This document shows positions 35,621 to 43,537 of a stretch of DNA of 64,000 nt, piece after piece. Where the stretch lies: assembly GCF_015999465.1 (NCBI RefSeq), contig NZ_CP065534.1, forward strand, positions 496,001 through 560,000. Direction: 5' to 3'. Both the position numbers and the translations under genes were made by a program. The first letter of the stretch is position 1. Each line of letters starts with the position of its first letter. Origin of the DNA: Lonsdalea populi (GTDB lineage: Bacteria; Pseudomonadota; Gammaproteobacteria; Enterobacterales; Enterobacteriaceae). The notes under the pieces are model-generated. The model was not told the DNA's origin and made no database searches. It saw only the letters and a list, made by a program, of their open reading frames with translations.

Positions 35621-36807
35621 ACGTGGCCCAGTTGGAAAATGGGCAGATACATGGCTATCACCAGCGTACCGACAATCAATCCCACCGTGCCCATCAGTAA
35701 CGGCTCCAGCGTATGGGGCAGCTTTTCCGCAAACTGCTGCGTACTTTTTTCATGCCAGTCGGCTAATTGCGTGAACAGCTGCGCTAATGCGCCGGTTTCT
35801 TCTCCGACTCTAATCAACTGTGGACAGGGCGCAGGAAACAGCGGTGAGCGTTCTACCGCCTGACTGAGCGGTATACCGCGCTCGATGAGGCTCTGTATCT
35901 CTTTCAATGCCAACTGATAGAGTGGGTGTCCGAGCGTCGCGGCGGCGCTTAGCCCGGCCGGGAGCGGCAGGCCAGCACCATGAGTCATCGCCAGCGTATG
36001 GAAAATCTGGCTGAGACAACGTCCGCGAATAAGTGTGGCAATACCCGGCGCTCTGAGCCATAGGCGTTGTTCTCTGTGCCGCCAATACGGATAAGCTTTG
36101 CGCAGCCAGCCGTAGGCTGCCGCGAGCACGATGCTTGATGCCACGAATTCAGCCCCGTTAAGCACGCACTGTTCCGAAAACGTCAGCAAGGTCTGCGTGA
36201 GCACGGGAAGCGGGGCGTTAAACGAGGCGTAAAGTCGGCCAAACTCAGGCAGGACTAAGGTAATCATCAGTGTGCTCACCATTAGCACGGCGGCGGAAAC
36301 GAAGAGGGGATAGCGTAGCGCTTTGGCGACTTTATGCGCTAACTGGTGGCGAGCCTCCTGATAGGCGGCGAGGCGCTGGCAGCAGTCACCCAGCTTGCCG
36401 GTCAGTTCGCCGGCGGCAATCAGCGAGCAATACATAGGCGGAAATATATGAGGATGGTGTCGAAGCGCCTCCGCAAGCGTCATCCCCTGTGCTACCTGTC
36501 GGCCGACGGAGTGTAAGACGCATCGCCACGCTGGTTTATCATGCTGCCGCGCCATGAGGTTTAGTGATTCCAGCAGTGGAAGCCCGGCCTGCAATAGCGA
36601 ACCGAGCTGGTGAATGACGGCGGTCAATTGCGTACTGCGCCAGGCATAGCGGGTCAGGTATTGCCGGACCTTCAGGTTAAGAGGTTGATAACCCAGTTCA
36701 AGCAGATGGTCGTACACCTGTTGGCGTTGGGTAGCAATAAGTTCGCCGCAACAAAGCTCGCCGTTCCCACTCAGAGCCTGCCAGTCATAAAGTTTTTGCA
36801 TCGCCAT
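35605..36807 (-). CDS. hofC: Type IV pilus assembly inner membrane platform protein HofC (PilC/GspF family)
   Basis: Inner membrane platform of the type IV pilus machine. 400 residues from the ATG at 36807, the E. coli length. Two GspF repeats are visible: one with LLQAGLPLLESLNLMA and GELTGKLGDCCQRLAAY, the other with GAGLPLPAGLSAAATLG and GEETGALAQLFTQLADW. Each is followed by hydrophobic helices, the last being TLEPLLMGTVGLIVGTLVIAM. GGAGGAGGAAG inside the hofB end is a strong ribosome binding site, and the start overlaps no codon of hofB (one base between stop and start). Confidence 0.93.
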   Translation of the reverse strand: MAMQKLYDWQALSGNGELCCGELIATQRQQVYDHLLELGYQPLNLKVRQYLTRYAWRSTQLTAVIHQLGSLLQAGLPLLESLNLMARQHDKPAWRCVLHSVGRQVAQGMTLAEALRHHPHIFPPMYCSLIAAGELTGKLGDCCQRLAAYQEARHQLAHKVAKALRYPLFVSAAVLMVSTLMITLVLPEFGRLYASFNAPLPVLTQTLLTFSEQCVLNGAEFVASSIVLAAAYGWLRKAYPYWRHREQRLWLRAPGIATLIRGRCLSQIFHTLAMTHGAGLPLPAGLSAAATLGHPLYQLALKEIQSLIERGIPLSQAVERSPLFPAPCPQLIRVGEETGALAQLFTQLADWHEKSTQQFAEKLPHTLEPLLMGTVGLIVGTLVIAMYLPIFQLGHVLTGA

Positions 36808-36808
36808 C

Positions 36809-38239
36809 TCAGTCTTCCTCCTCCATACCGTCTCCCACAACCCGAAACACTTCATCTAGGGATGTGATGCCTTCGTTGACCAACGTCAGACCGGCGTTAA
36901 ATAGCGAATTAAGGTGGAAATTCTGGTCATGCGGATTTTCGCAGGAGATTTTCCCGTCATCCGACAGCGTTTGCTGTAGTTCAGGGGAAAAGGCGAGCAG
37001 GTCGTAAATCGCGACTCGGCCGTAATAGCCGGAAAAACAGTGGTTGCAGCCCTGTGGGCGCCATTGCCGCAGGGGACCTGACCAGGACGAGTGGGGCAAT
37101 ACGGGTTTAGAAGGCACCGGCTCTCGACAGTGAGGACACAGCTTGCGAACCAAACGCTGAGCAATGATGAGTTTAAGCGCCGAGGCGAGCAGATAGCCGG
37201 GAACGCCAAGATGCCTCAGCCGTGTGATGGTTTCGCTGGCGGAGTTGGTGTGCAGCGTGGATAGAACCAAGTGACCGGTTTGCGCTGCTTTGACGGCAAT
37301 ATCCGCCGTTTCAGAATCGCGAATCTCTCCTATCATGATGACGTCAGGATCTTGACGCAGTAGAGCTCTCAGCACTCGGCTGAAGTCCAAGCGACTTTTG
37401 GCGTTGACGGCGGTTTGATTGATCCCTTCCAACGGGATTTCCACCGGATCTTCCACGCTGCAAATATTACGGCTGGTACTATTGAGCCAACGTACGGCGC
37501 TGTACAACGTAAACGTTTTACCGCTCCCCGTCGGGCCGGTCACCAGAATCATGCCTTGAGGCAGGCGCAGAACCTGTTTGAATAGCCGTAATGCGCGTGT
37601 GGAAAGTCCAAGGGTGTCCAGCGTTAGCGCCTGTTGTTGTGTTTGTAACACCCGCAGTACGACCTTCTCGCCTGTGTGTATTGGAAGCGTGGCGATACGT
37701 AATGAATAACGTTCCTGGTCGAGCTGCAGGGTGAATTGGCCGTCCTGAGGTAGACGCCGTTCAGCGATATCCAGCTTTCCCATGATCTTAAGCCGAGCGA
37801 TAAGTCGGGGCGTCAGTTCATCAGGTGCTGAAGGTACTTCCTGCAACACCCCGTCAATGCGCAGCCGTATCCGACAGTGCATCGTCATCGGCTCGAAGTG
37901 GATATCCGAGGCCCGTCTTTGAATCGCTGAATTCAGCGTCTGGTTAATGAATCTGACCACCGGAATATCCTCCTGTACTTCGACCTCAGATGTGGGCTGA
38001 TAGGTTGAGGTTTTCTCCATAGCGCTTTGCGGCGGGACAAGCTGTTTCTCCAGTCTGGCCGCAGGCCATTTTTCGATCACTACCCGACGATTGCTGGCGA
38101 ATTTCAACGCCGTCAGCATTTCGGCGGAAGGAGTACCGCCGACAGCAACGGTGATGGACTGTTCATCTATGGCCAGTAGTAAAGCGTGATATCGCTGGCA
38201 CAATACGCTGAGTTCATCGCTAAGTATTTGTGGCGTCAT
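36809..38239 (-). CDS. hofB: Type IV pilus assembly ATPase HofB (PilB/GspE family)
   Basis: Cytoplasmic hexameric ATPase that powers pilin assembly. 476 residues from the ATG at 38239, which follows AGGGTGATCTC; E. coli HofB has 461. A degenerate N-terminal GspE domain is followed by SDIHFEPM, Walker A GPTGSGKT near 252, the Asp box, Walker B QDPDVIMIGEIRDSETAD and the His box. The zinc tetracysteine is KLCPHC with GCNHC near 385-415. Second gene of ppdD-hofB-hofC. Confidence 0.95.
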   Translation of the reverse strand: MTPQILSDELSVLCQRYHALLLAIDEQSITVAVGGTPSAEMLTALKFASNRRVVIEKWPAARLEKQLVPPQSAMEKTSTYQPTSEVEVQEDIPVVRFINQTLNSAIQRRASDIHFEPMTMHCRIRLRIDGVLQEVPSAPDELTPRLIARLKIMGKLDIAERRLPQDGQFTLQLDQERYSLRIATLPIHTGEKVVLRVLQTQQQALTLDTLGLSTRALRLFKQVLRLPQGMILVTGPTGSGKTFTLYSAVRWLNSTSRNICSVEDPVEIPLEGINQTAVNAKSRLDFSRVLRALLRQDPDVIMIGEIRDSETADIAVKAAQTGHLVLSTLHTNSASETITRLRHLGVPGYLLASALKLIIAQRLVRKLCPHCREPVPSKPVLPHSSWSGPLRQWRPQGCNHCFSGYYGRVAIYDLLAFSPELQQTLSDDGKISCENPHDQNFHLNSLFNAGLTLVNEGITSLDEVFRVVGDGMEEED

Positions 38240-38243
38240 GAGA

Positions 38244-38696
38244 TCACCCTGCGGCACTAGAGGCATCATCCAGACGGAAAACGTCAAGACAGGCCTGCTT
38301 GAGCATGTCGGCGCCGGCTTCCGCCTGGCAGTTTTTGGTCCAGCTCAACGATCCTGTCTGAGGCTCCAACGTCGGCGTGATAACCACACTGAGTCCCTGC
38401 AATGAGGATTGGCCTGTCAAAGTGATGGCGCCTCGAGAAACGGTAACCTGACTGATATAACGTGTGGTTGTTCCCGCGGGAATGCCTTGATTGCCCGCAT
38501 TGCAAAGGGCCAGATCGGCGTTGCTCAGTCCACAGAGATCGACGGCCATTTTGTAGGAGGCTGCCGTTTGCAGCATGTCGGTCATGGCCGCTTTTTGCAG
38601 GTATCCTTGATAGGCCGGAATCCCCAGGGCGCTTAGTACGGCAATGATGACGATCACTACCATCAGCTCAATCAGCGTAAATCCTTGCTGTAACAT
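38244..38696 (-). CDS. ppdD: Major type IV prepilin PpdD
   Basis: Pilin subunit of the enterobacterial type IV pilus. 150 residues from the ATG at 38696. The very short leader MLQQG ends in the Gly cut by prepilin peptidase, followed by FTLIELMVVIVIIAVLSALG. Glu5 of the mature protein, needed for assembly and methylation context, is present. Two cysteine pairs in the C-terminal part could form disulfides. It starts the hofBC operon, with 4 bp before hofB. Its usual upstream neighbour nadC is absent. Confidence 0.95.
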   Translation of the reverse strand: MLQQGFTLIELMVVIVIIAVLSALGIPAYQGYLQKAAMTDMLQTAASYKMAVDLCGLSNADLALCNAGNQGIPAGTTTRYISQVTVSRGAITLTGQSSLQGLSVVITPTLEPQTGSLSWTKNCQAEAGADMLKQACLDVFRLDDASSAAG

Positions 38697-39045
38697 GATT
38701 TCAATCCTTGATGTGGCGGATGGTGGCAGCATAAGGGATGTCATGAATGTCGGCGACAGGCGATAAACCCGTTTGGAATCAGCCTCGCAAACTGTTTGAT
38801 TGGTTGCAGCCAGCGTCCATTTTTTTGCCTGACGGTTTCCGATTTCTGGATTTGTCGCAGCGAGAAGGTGGCGCTAAGCGGTATGCTAGCGATAAGCGTT
38901 GAACGCAGAGAAATGTTTCACTCACATTTTAAGCCGCATAGCGAGTGAATGATGAGTAGGGTAAACATGCTACGCTTTGGTCTGTGCAAGCAGCTTGAGA
39001 CGCATAGGCATTCGCACAAAACAACAGGTTAACGGGAGCTGGTGA
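38697..39045. other. ppdD-ampD interval lacking nadC
   Basis: About 350 bp between divergent ppdD and ampD. In E. coli nadC (quinolinate phosphoribosyltransferase, about 900 bp) lies here. No NadC-like residue string is visible in any frame. The stretch must hold the ppdD and ampD promoters, but I see no strong -35/-10 pair. Confidence 0.6.
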
Positions 39046-39588
39046 ATGGAATTGATAGATGGATGGCTAACCGATGTGGCTCGGGTCCCATCCCCACATT
39101 GCGATGAACGGCCCGAGGGCGACGTTCCCTCGTTGCTGGTCATCCACAATATCAGCCTGCCGCCAGGAGAATTTGGCGGTCCCTATATTGATCAATTGTT
39201 TACCGGAAGGCTACAGGCGTCGGGTCACCCTTTTTTCGCCGAGATCGGTCACCTGAGAGTCTCGGCGCATTGCCTGATTCGTCGCGATGGCAGCATCGTG
39301 CAATATGTGTCCTTCGATCGTCGAGCCTGGCATGCGGGCGTCTCCAGATTTGAGGATCGCGAACGCTGTAATGATTTCTCTATCGGCATTGAACTCGAAG
39401 GAACCGACACGCTCCCTTTCACTGATGAACAATACCGTCAGTTGGCGTCGATCACTCAGCTGTTATGCCTGGCTTACCCGATTACGCCAAACCGAATTTG
39501 CGGTCACAACGATATTGCTCCGGGTCGTAAAACCGATCCCGGTCCTGCTTTCGACTGGGACCGATATCGACATTTAGCGCAGGAATAG
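39046..39588 (+). CDS. ampD: 1,6-anhydro-N-acetylmuramoyl-L-alanine amidase AmpD
   Basis: Cytoplasmic zinc amidase of peptidoglycan recycling that cleaves 1,6-anhydroMurNAc-peptides; its loss derepresses AmpC beta-lactamase in species that have AmpR. 180 residues. The zinc ligands fall at H34 (LLVIHNIS), H154 ([15 protein letters not shown]) and D164, exactly as in the E. coli numbering. Followed by ampE after 25 bp. Confidence 0.97.
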   Translation: MELIDGWLTDVARVPSPHCDERPEGDVPSLLVIHNISLPPGEFGGPYIDQLFTGRLQASGHPFFAEIGHLRVSAHCLIRRDGSIVQYVSFDRRAWHAGVSRFEDRERCNDFSIGIELEGTDTLPFTDEQYRQLASITQLLCLAYPITPNRICGHNDIAPGRKTDPGPAFDWDRYRHLAQE

Positions 39589-39613
39589 CGAGCTACAAAG
39601 GGAGTCCGAATTA

Positions 39614-40468
39614 ATGACGCTGTTTACGTTGTTGCTGGTTTTGGGATGGGAACGTCTGTTTAAACAGGGTGAGCGCTGGCAGTTGGATCACCATTTCGCG
39701 GTAAGGCTGAGGCATCTGTCTTCACCGTCTTTGATACAAACCCTGCTTTTGTCGCTGGCGAGTATGGCAATGACCTCGCTGCTGATGTGGGTTGTCAGCG
39801 GCTGGCTGTTCGGCCTGCCGATGCTGATTCTTTGGGTCATTATTGGTCTGCTCTGCGTAGGGGCGGGCGAAATGAGGCTGCACTATCACTGTTATTTGCA
39901 GGCGGCTCAACGCGGTGAAGCGGATGCGGAACGCCAGATGTCTGCTGAGTTGGCGCTGATTCATGGCTTACCGGTGGGTGCCAGCGAATCGGAAAGGCTT
40001 AAGGAGCTACAGAACGCTTTGTTGTGGATTAATTTCCGCTATTACCTGGCTCCGCTGTTCTGGTTTGTGGTCGCCGGACCTTATGGACCCATTGCACTGG
40101 TCGGTTATGCCTGCCTGAGGGCGCATCAAACAATGCTTGCTCGTTACCACACGCCGTTGGAACGAGCTAATTCTGGTGTTGACACATTATTGCATTGGCT
40201 GGACTGGATCCCCGTGCGGTTGGCTGGGGCGGCTTATGCGTTGCTGGGGCACGGCGAAAAAGCGCTGCCCGCCTGGTTCTCCGCCTTACTGGATTTTCAC
40301 AGTACCCAGTATTGGGTGCTGACCCGGTTGGCTCAATTTTCTTTGGCGCGGGAGCCCCACATTGATCCTTTGGCAACGCCGGCCGCGGCCGTGAAATTAG
40401 CGAAAAAGGTGACGCTGGTAATTGTCGTGGTGGTGGCGCTATTGACTATCTACGGCGCGCTGATATGA
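39614..40468 (+). CDS. ampE: Inner membrane protein AmpE
   Basis: Membrane protein encoded with ampD, of unclear role in beta-lactamase induction or as a transducer. 284 residues, as in E. coli. It has an N-terminal helix, a pair of helices near 40-80 ([20 protein letters not shown]), a central cytoplasmic part, [20 protein letters not shown], and a terminal helix ([19 protein letters not shown]). Second gene of ampDE. Confidence 0.95.
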   Translation: MTLFTLLLVLGWERLFKQGERWQLDHHFAVRLRHLSSPSLIQTLLLSLASMAMTSLLMWVVSGWLFGLPMLILWVIIGLLCVGAGEMRLHYHCYLQAAQRGEADAERQMSAELALIHGLPVGASESERLKELQNALLWINFRYYLAPLFWFVVAGPYGPIALVGYACLRAHQTMLARYHTPLERANSGVDTLLHWLDWIPVRLAGAAYALLGHGEKALPAWFSALLDFHSTQYWVLTRLAQFSLAREPHIDPLATPAAAVKLAKKVTLVIVVVVALLTIYGALI

Positions 40469-40473
40469 CTTGC

Positions 40474-40529
40474 AGCCTAAAGCCTAAAGCCTAAAGCCTA
40501 AAGCCTAAAGCCTAAAGCCTAAAGCCTAA
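40474..40529. repeat. Perfect heptanucleotide tandem repeat, 8 x AGCCTAA
   Basis: Eight uninterrupted identical copies of the 7-mer AGCCTAA (56 bp), followed by a partial AGC. It starts 5 bp after the ampE stop and lies outside any gene, between ampE and the convergent aroP. Perfect short tandem repeats of this kind change copy number by slipped-strand mispairing. Confidence 0.98.
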
Positions 40530-40638
40530 AGCGCCTTGGGACCAAAATAGCTGGCGGTTGACAAAGTGGAAAACCGAAAGGGAGTAAGAGGAAATGGAGA
40601 AAGAGCGACTGTTGTTCTCTGTCGCTACAGCTCTTGAT

Positions 40639-40668
40639 TGATGCCGCCCTTTGGGCTGGGCGGCATCA
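40639..40668. terminator. Hairpin between ampE and aroP, possible terminator
   Basis: TGATGCCGCCC (40639-40649) and GGGCGGCATCA (40658-40668) form a perfect 11-bp stem with an 8-nt loop. It lies 14 bp after the aroP stop (minus strand) in a convergent interval. No T tract is present on either side, so the strength as an intrinsic terminator is doubtful. Confidence 0.5.
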
Positions 40669-40682
40669 AAGTCACGAAAGCG

Positions 40683-42038
40683 TTATTTAGCCTGCTTACG
40701 TTGCTTCAGCCAGTAACCGCATCCCAGCACCGCTAACCAGAATGGGATCAGGATGACGGAAATACGAATGCCCGGCGTCAGGGCCATAATCACCAGAATT
40801 CCTGCCATGAACAGTAAGCACAGGTAGTTGCCGAAGGGGTAAAGCAGCGCCTTGAATTTGGTTTCTATGCCTTCACGATCTTTATGCTGGCGAAATTTAA
40901 TGTGCGCCAAGCTGATCATGGCCCAGTTGATGACCAGAGCCGAGACGACCAGCGCCATCAGCAATTCCAACGCTTTGCCGGGAATGAGATAGTTGATCAG
41001 TACGCAGAAGGCTGTCGCCAACGCTGAAATAGCAATAGCGATGACAGGTACGCCGCGCGCATCCACCGTGCTCAGCGCTTTGGGACCATTACCTTGTTTA
41101 GACAGGCCATACAGCATGCGGCTGTTGCAATACACGCAGCTGTTATAGACCGAAAGCGCGGCCGTCAGTACCACGATGTTCAGGATCGTCGCGACCACGT
41201 CGCTGTTCAGCTCATGGAAAATCATGACGAAGGGACTGCCGCCTTCGACTACTTTGCCCCACGGGTACAGTGACAGCAGAATCGTCAGAGAGCCGATATA
41301 GAAAATCAGGATGCGGTAGATCACCTGATTAGTGGCGCGAGGAATGCTTTTTTCAGGATCATCCGCTTCAGCGGCGGTGATGCCGACTAGCTCCAGACCG
41401 CCGAAGGAGAACATGATAACCGCCATCGCCATGACCAGGCCCATGATCCCGTTTGGGAAGAACCCCCCTTGATTCCACAGGTTGGTTACCGTGGCTTCGG
41501 GGCCACCCTGTCCGCTGAGTAACAGCCAGCCGCCAAAAGCGATCATGCCGATGATGGCGGCCACCTTAATCAGGGCGAACCAGAACTCCATTTCTCCGTA
41601 AATCTTCACGTTAGCGAGGTTGATGGCGTTGATGACCATGAAAAAGACGGCGGCGGAAACCCAGGTTGGAATACCTGGCCACCAATACTGAACGTAGATG
41701 CCGACGGCGCTGAGCTCGGCCATTGCCACGAGAACGTACAGCACCCAATAGTTCCACCCTGAGGCGAACCCGGCAAAGTTACCCCAATATTTATAGGCGA
41801 AGTGGCTGAAAGATCCTGCGACAGGTTCCTCAACCGACATCTCTCCCAACTGCCGCATGATGAAAAACGCGATAATACCGCCAATAGCGTAGCCCAGGAG
41901 AACCGAAGGTCCCGCCATCTTGATTGTCTGTGCGATACCGAGAAACAGTCCCGTTCCCACTGCACCGCCGAGGGCAATCAACTGTATATGACGGTTTTTT
42001 AATCCACGCTTTAGCGTTCCGTCTTGTTGATTTTGCAT
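40683..42038 (-). CDS. aroP: Aromatic amino acid permease AroP
   Basis: Proton-coupled permease for Phe, Tyr and Trp of the APC superfamily (amino acid transporter family with about 12 helices). 451 residues (E. coli 457). The first helix has ALGGAVGTGLFLGIAQTI, followed by GYAIGGIIAFFIMRQLGEM and SFSHFAYKYWGNFAGFASGWNYW. The C-terminus is a short basic tail. PheP is a close paralogue; the position next to pdhR supports AroP. Confidence 0.9.
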   Translation of the reverse strand: MQNQQDGTLKRGLKNRHIQLIALGGAVGTGLFLGIAQTIKMAGPSVLLGYAIGGIIAFFIMRQLGEMSVEEPVAGSFSHFAYKYWGNFAGFASGWNYWVLYVLVAMAELSAVGIYVQYWWPGIPTWVSAAVFFMVINAINLANVKIYGEMEFWFALIKVAAIIGMIAFGGWLLLSGQGGPEATVTNLWNQGGFFPNGIMGLVMAMAVIMFSFGGLELVGITAAEADDPEKSIPRATNQVIYRILIFYIGSLTILLSLYPWGKVVEGGSPFVMIFHELNSDVVATILNIVVLTAALSVYNSCVYCNSRMLYGLSKQGNGPKALSTVDARGVPVIAIAISALATAFCVLINYLIPGKALELLMALVVSALVINWAMISLAHIKFRQHKDREGIETKFKALLYPFGNYLCLLFMAGILVIMALTPGIRISVILIPFWLAVLGCGYWLKQRKQAK

Positions 42039-42447
42039 AGCTTTACCTTCTGCCTATCTAAATGAAAGTCTTGAGAGCACCAGCTAGAACACTGGCAGCT
42101 TTACATTGGTGTTATTTTAAGTTTACGGCGAGGAAGAGGCGAAAATAACCTTCCCACTACCGTTGGTCAGAGAATAGTGATAGGCGTCGATAATTGCACT
42201 GATTTATTCGTTGTGTGGTTCAAAGCAGGATCGAAAACTCCTCGTTATCTTTCCGATATTTTCCGTTGGTTCTATCTTGTCATTGTCATGCAGTGCTTAA
42301 CATTTAATTTGAAGGCGAATAGTTCAATGTTATTTTTTTCGTAAATTGTTATGCAATAAATGCGGTTTTTATTCTGTTTTGGAGGATTTAATCGTGTCAG
42401 CTGCTAGGGTTCTGTTCATGAAAAGTTACAGCGTAGAACGGTAAATA
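42039..42447. other. aroP-pdhR interval, upstream half
   Basis: AT-rich DNA without a coding frame. It must hold the aroP promoter on the minus strand. A TTTACA hexamer (a possible TyrR half-box) is at 42100-42105, but no full TyrR box was recognised. Confidence 0.4.
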
Positions 42448-42460
42448 TTGGTAATACCAA
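42448..42460. promoter_or_regulatory. Upstream PdhR-type operator
   Basis: TTGGTAATACCAA is a perfect match to the PdhR core TTGGT-NNN-ACCAA, 175 bp before pdhR. The flanking bases are A/T as in known sites. Confidence 0.65.
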
Positions 42461-42567
42461 AAATCTATTAGCTAAATTTCTTATTATTTAGATCTTGTTG
42501 TTAAAAACTATAGCGATAGGCAATTGTCATAGTAATGATATAGACAGAAGGTGAATACTTTGTTACT

Positions 42568-42597
42568 TTGACGCCACGTTTTTTGAATTGGTATTAC
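42568..42597 (+). promoter_or_regulatory. pdh operon promoter
   Basis: -35 TTGACG (42568-42573), 18-bp spacer, -10 TATTAC (42592-42597). The -10 lies inside the proximal PdhR operator, which fits repression by promoter blocking. Confidence 0.6.
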
Positions 42598-42602
42598 CAA
42601 TT
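42586..42602. promoter_or_regulatory. Proximal PdhR operator
   Basis: AATTGGTATTACCAATT is an almost perfect 17-bp palindrome matching the PdhR site, 32 bp before pdhR and over the promoter -10. It should release when pyruvate binds PdhR. Confidence 0.85.
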
Positions 42603-42634
42603 AACTCCGCGCTATTCGCCGAGACAATTTCGCC

Positions 42635-43399
42635 ATGGCATACAGCAAGATCCGTCAGCCCAAACTATCAGATGTTATTGAACAGCAACTGGAGTTTCTG
42701 ATCCTGGAAGGGACTTTGCGGCCTGGTGAAAAACTTCCTCCGGAACGTGAGCTCGCCAAACAGTTTGAGGTATCACGTCCTTCTCTCAGAGAGGCCATTC
42801 AACGACTTGAAGGCAAAGGACTGTTGCTGCGCCGTCAGGGCGGCGGCACGTTTGTCCAGACTAATTTGTGGCATAGCGTCAGCGACCCGCTGGCCGAGCT
42901 GCTTAGCAATCATCCTGAATCACAGTTCGATCTTCTTGAAACACGTCACGCATTGGAAGGCATTGCCGCTTATTACGCGGCGTTGCGCGGTACTGAGTCC
43001 GATTTGCAACGCATTCGGGAATGTCATCTTTTGATCGAACAAGCGCGTGATTCCGGCGATCTGGCCGCGGAATCAGAAGCCGTTATGCACTATCAGGTCG
43101 CGGTGACGGAAGCGACGCATAACGTGGTCCTGCTGCATCTGTTGCGATGCATGGGACCTGTGCTGGAACAGAACGTAAGACAGAATTTCGAATTGCTCTA
43201 CCTAAGTCGCGAAGTGCTGGCCAAGGTGAGTAGTCATCGCGCCAGGATTTTTGAGGCGATAGTCGCTCGTGAGCCGGAGCAGGCGCGCGAAGCTTCACAC
43301 CGTCATCTGGCGTTTATAGAGGAAATATTGCTGGAACTGAACCGGGAACACAGCCGGCGAGAGCGCTCATTGCGTCGGCTCCAGCAACGCAAGGACTAG
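42635..43399 (+). CDS. pdhR: Pyruvate dehydrogenase complex repressor PdhR
   Basis: GntR-family repressor (FadR subfamily) sensing pyruvate. 254 residues, as in E. coli. The winged helix covers about residues 9-75 with [28 protein letters not shown] (landmark; read in two halves), and the helical effector domain starts near [17 protein letters not shown]. It autoregulates the pdhR-aceE-aceF-lpd operon through the operators upstream. Confidence 0.97.
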   Translation: MAYSKIRQPKLSDVIEQQLEFLILEGTLRPGEKLPPERELAKQFEVSRPSLREAIQRLEGKGLLLRRQGGGTFVQTNLWHSVSDPLAELLSNHPESQFDLLETRHALEGIAAYYAALRGTESDLQRIRECHLLIEQARDSGDLAAESEAVMHYQVAVTEATHNVVLLHLLRCMGPVLEQNVRQNFELLYLSREVLAKVSSHRARIFEAIVAREPEQAREASHRHLAFIEEILLELNREHSRRERSLRRLQQRKD

Positions 43400-43439
43400 G
43401 TGCTTTCATTGAGGTGCCGTTTGCGAAATACGAGACGAT

Positions 43440-43496
43440 GAGCCTGTCTTCCTGCGCTTTTAACCCTATGGGCGCAGAGTGTATTAAGACAGGCTC
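43440..43496 (+). other. Nested inverted repeats between pdhR and aceE
   Basis: GAGCCTGTCTT (43440-43450) pairs perfectly over 11 bp with AAGACAGGCTC (43486-43496). Inside, CTGCGC (43452-43457) pairs with GCGCAG (43472-43477) around a 14-nt loop. In RNA this gives one long, nearly continuous stem about 40 bp before the aceE start. No T tract follows. A role in mRNA processing or in setting aceE level relative to pdhR is likely but unproven. Confidence 0.7.
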
Positions 43497-43537
43497 CAGA
43501 CAATTCAACTGAATTAGAAACAGATAAGGAACAGACC

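Noticed and set aside
40474..40529. CRISPR array
   Set aside because: Seven-base units without spacers are a simple tandem repeat, not a CRISPR.
42100..42130. TyrR box controlling aroP
   Set aside because: Only a TTTACA half is present; the required spacing to a second half was not found.
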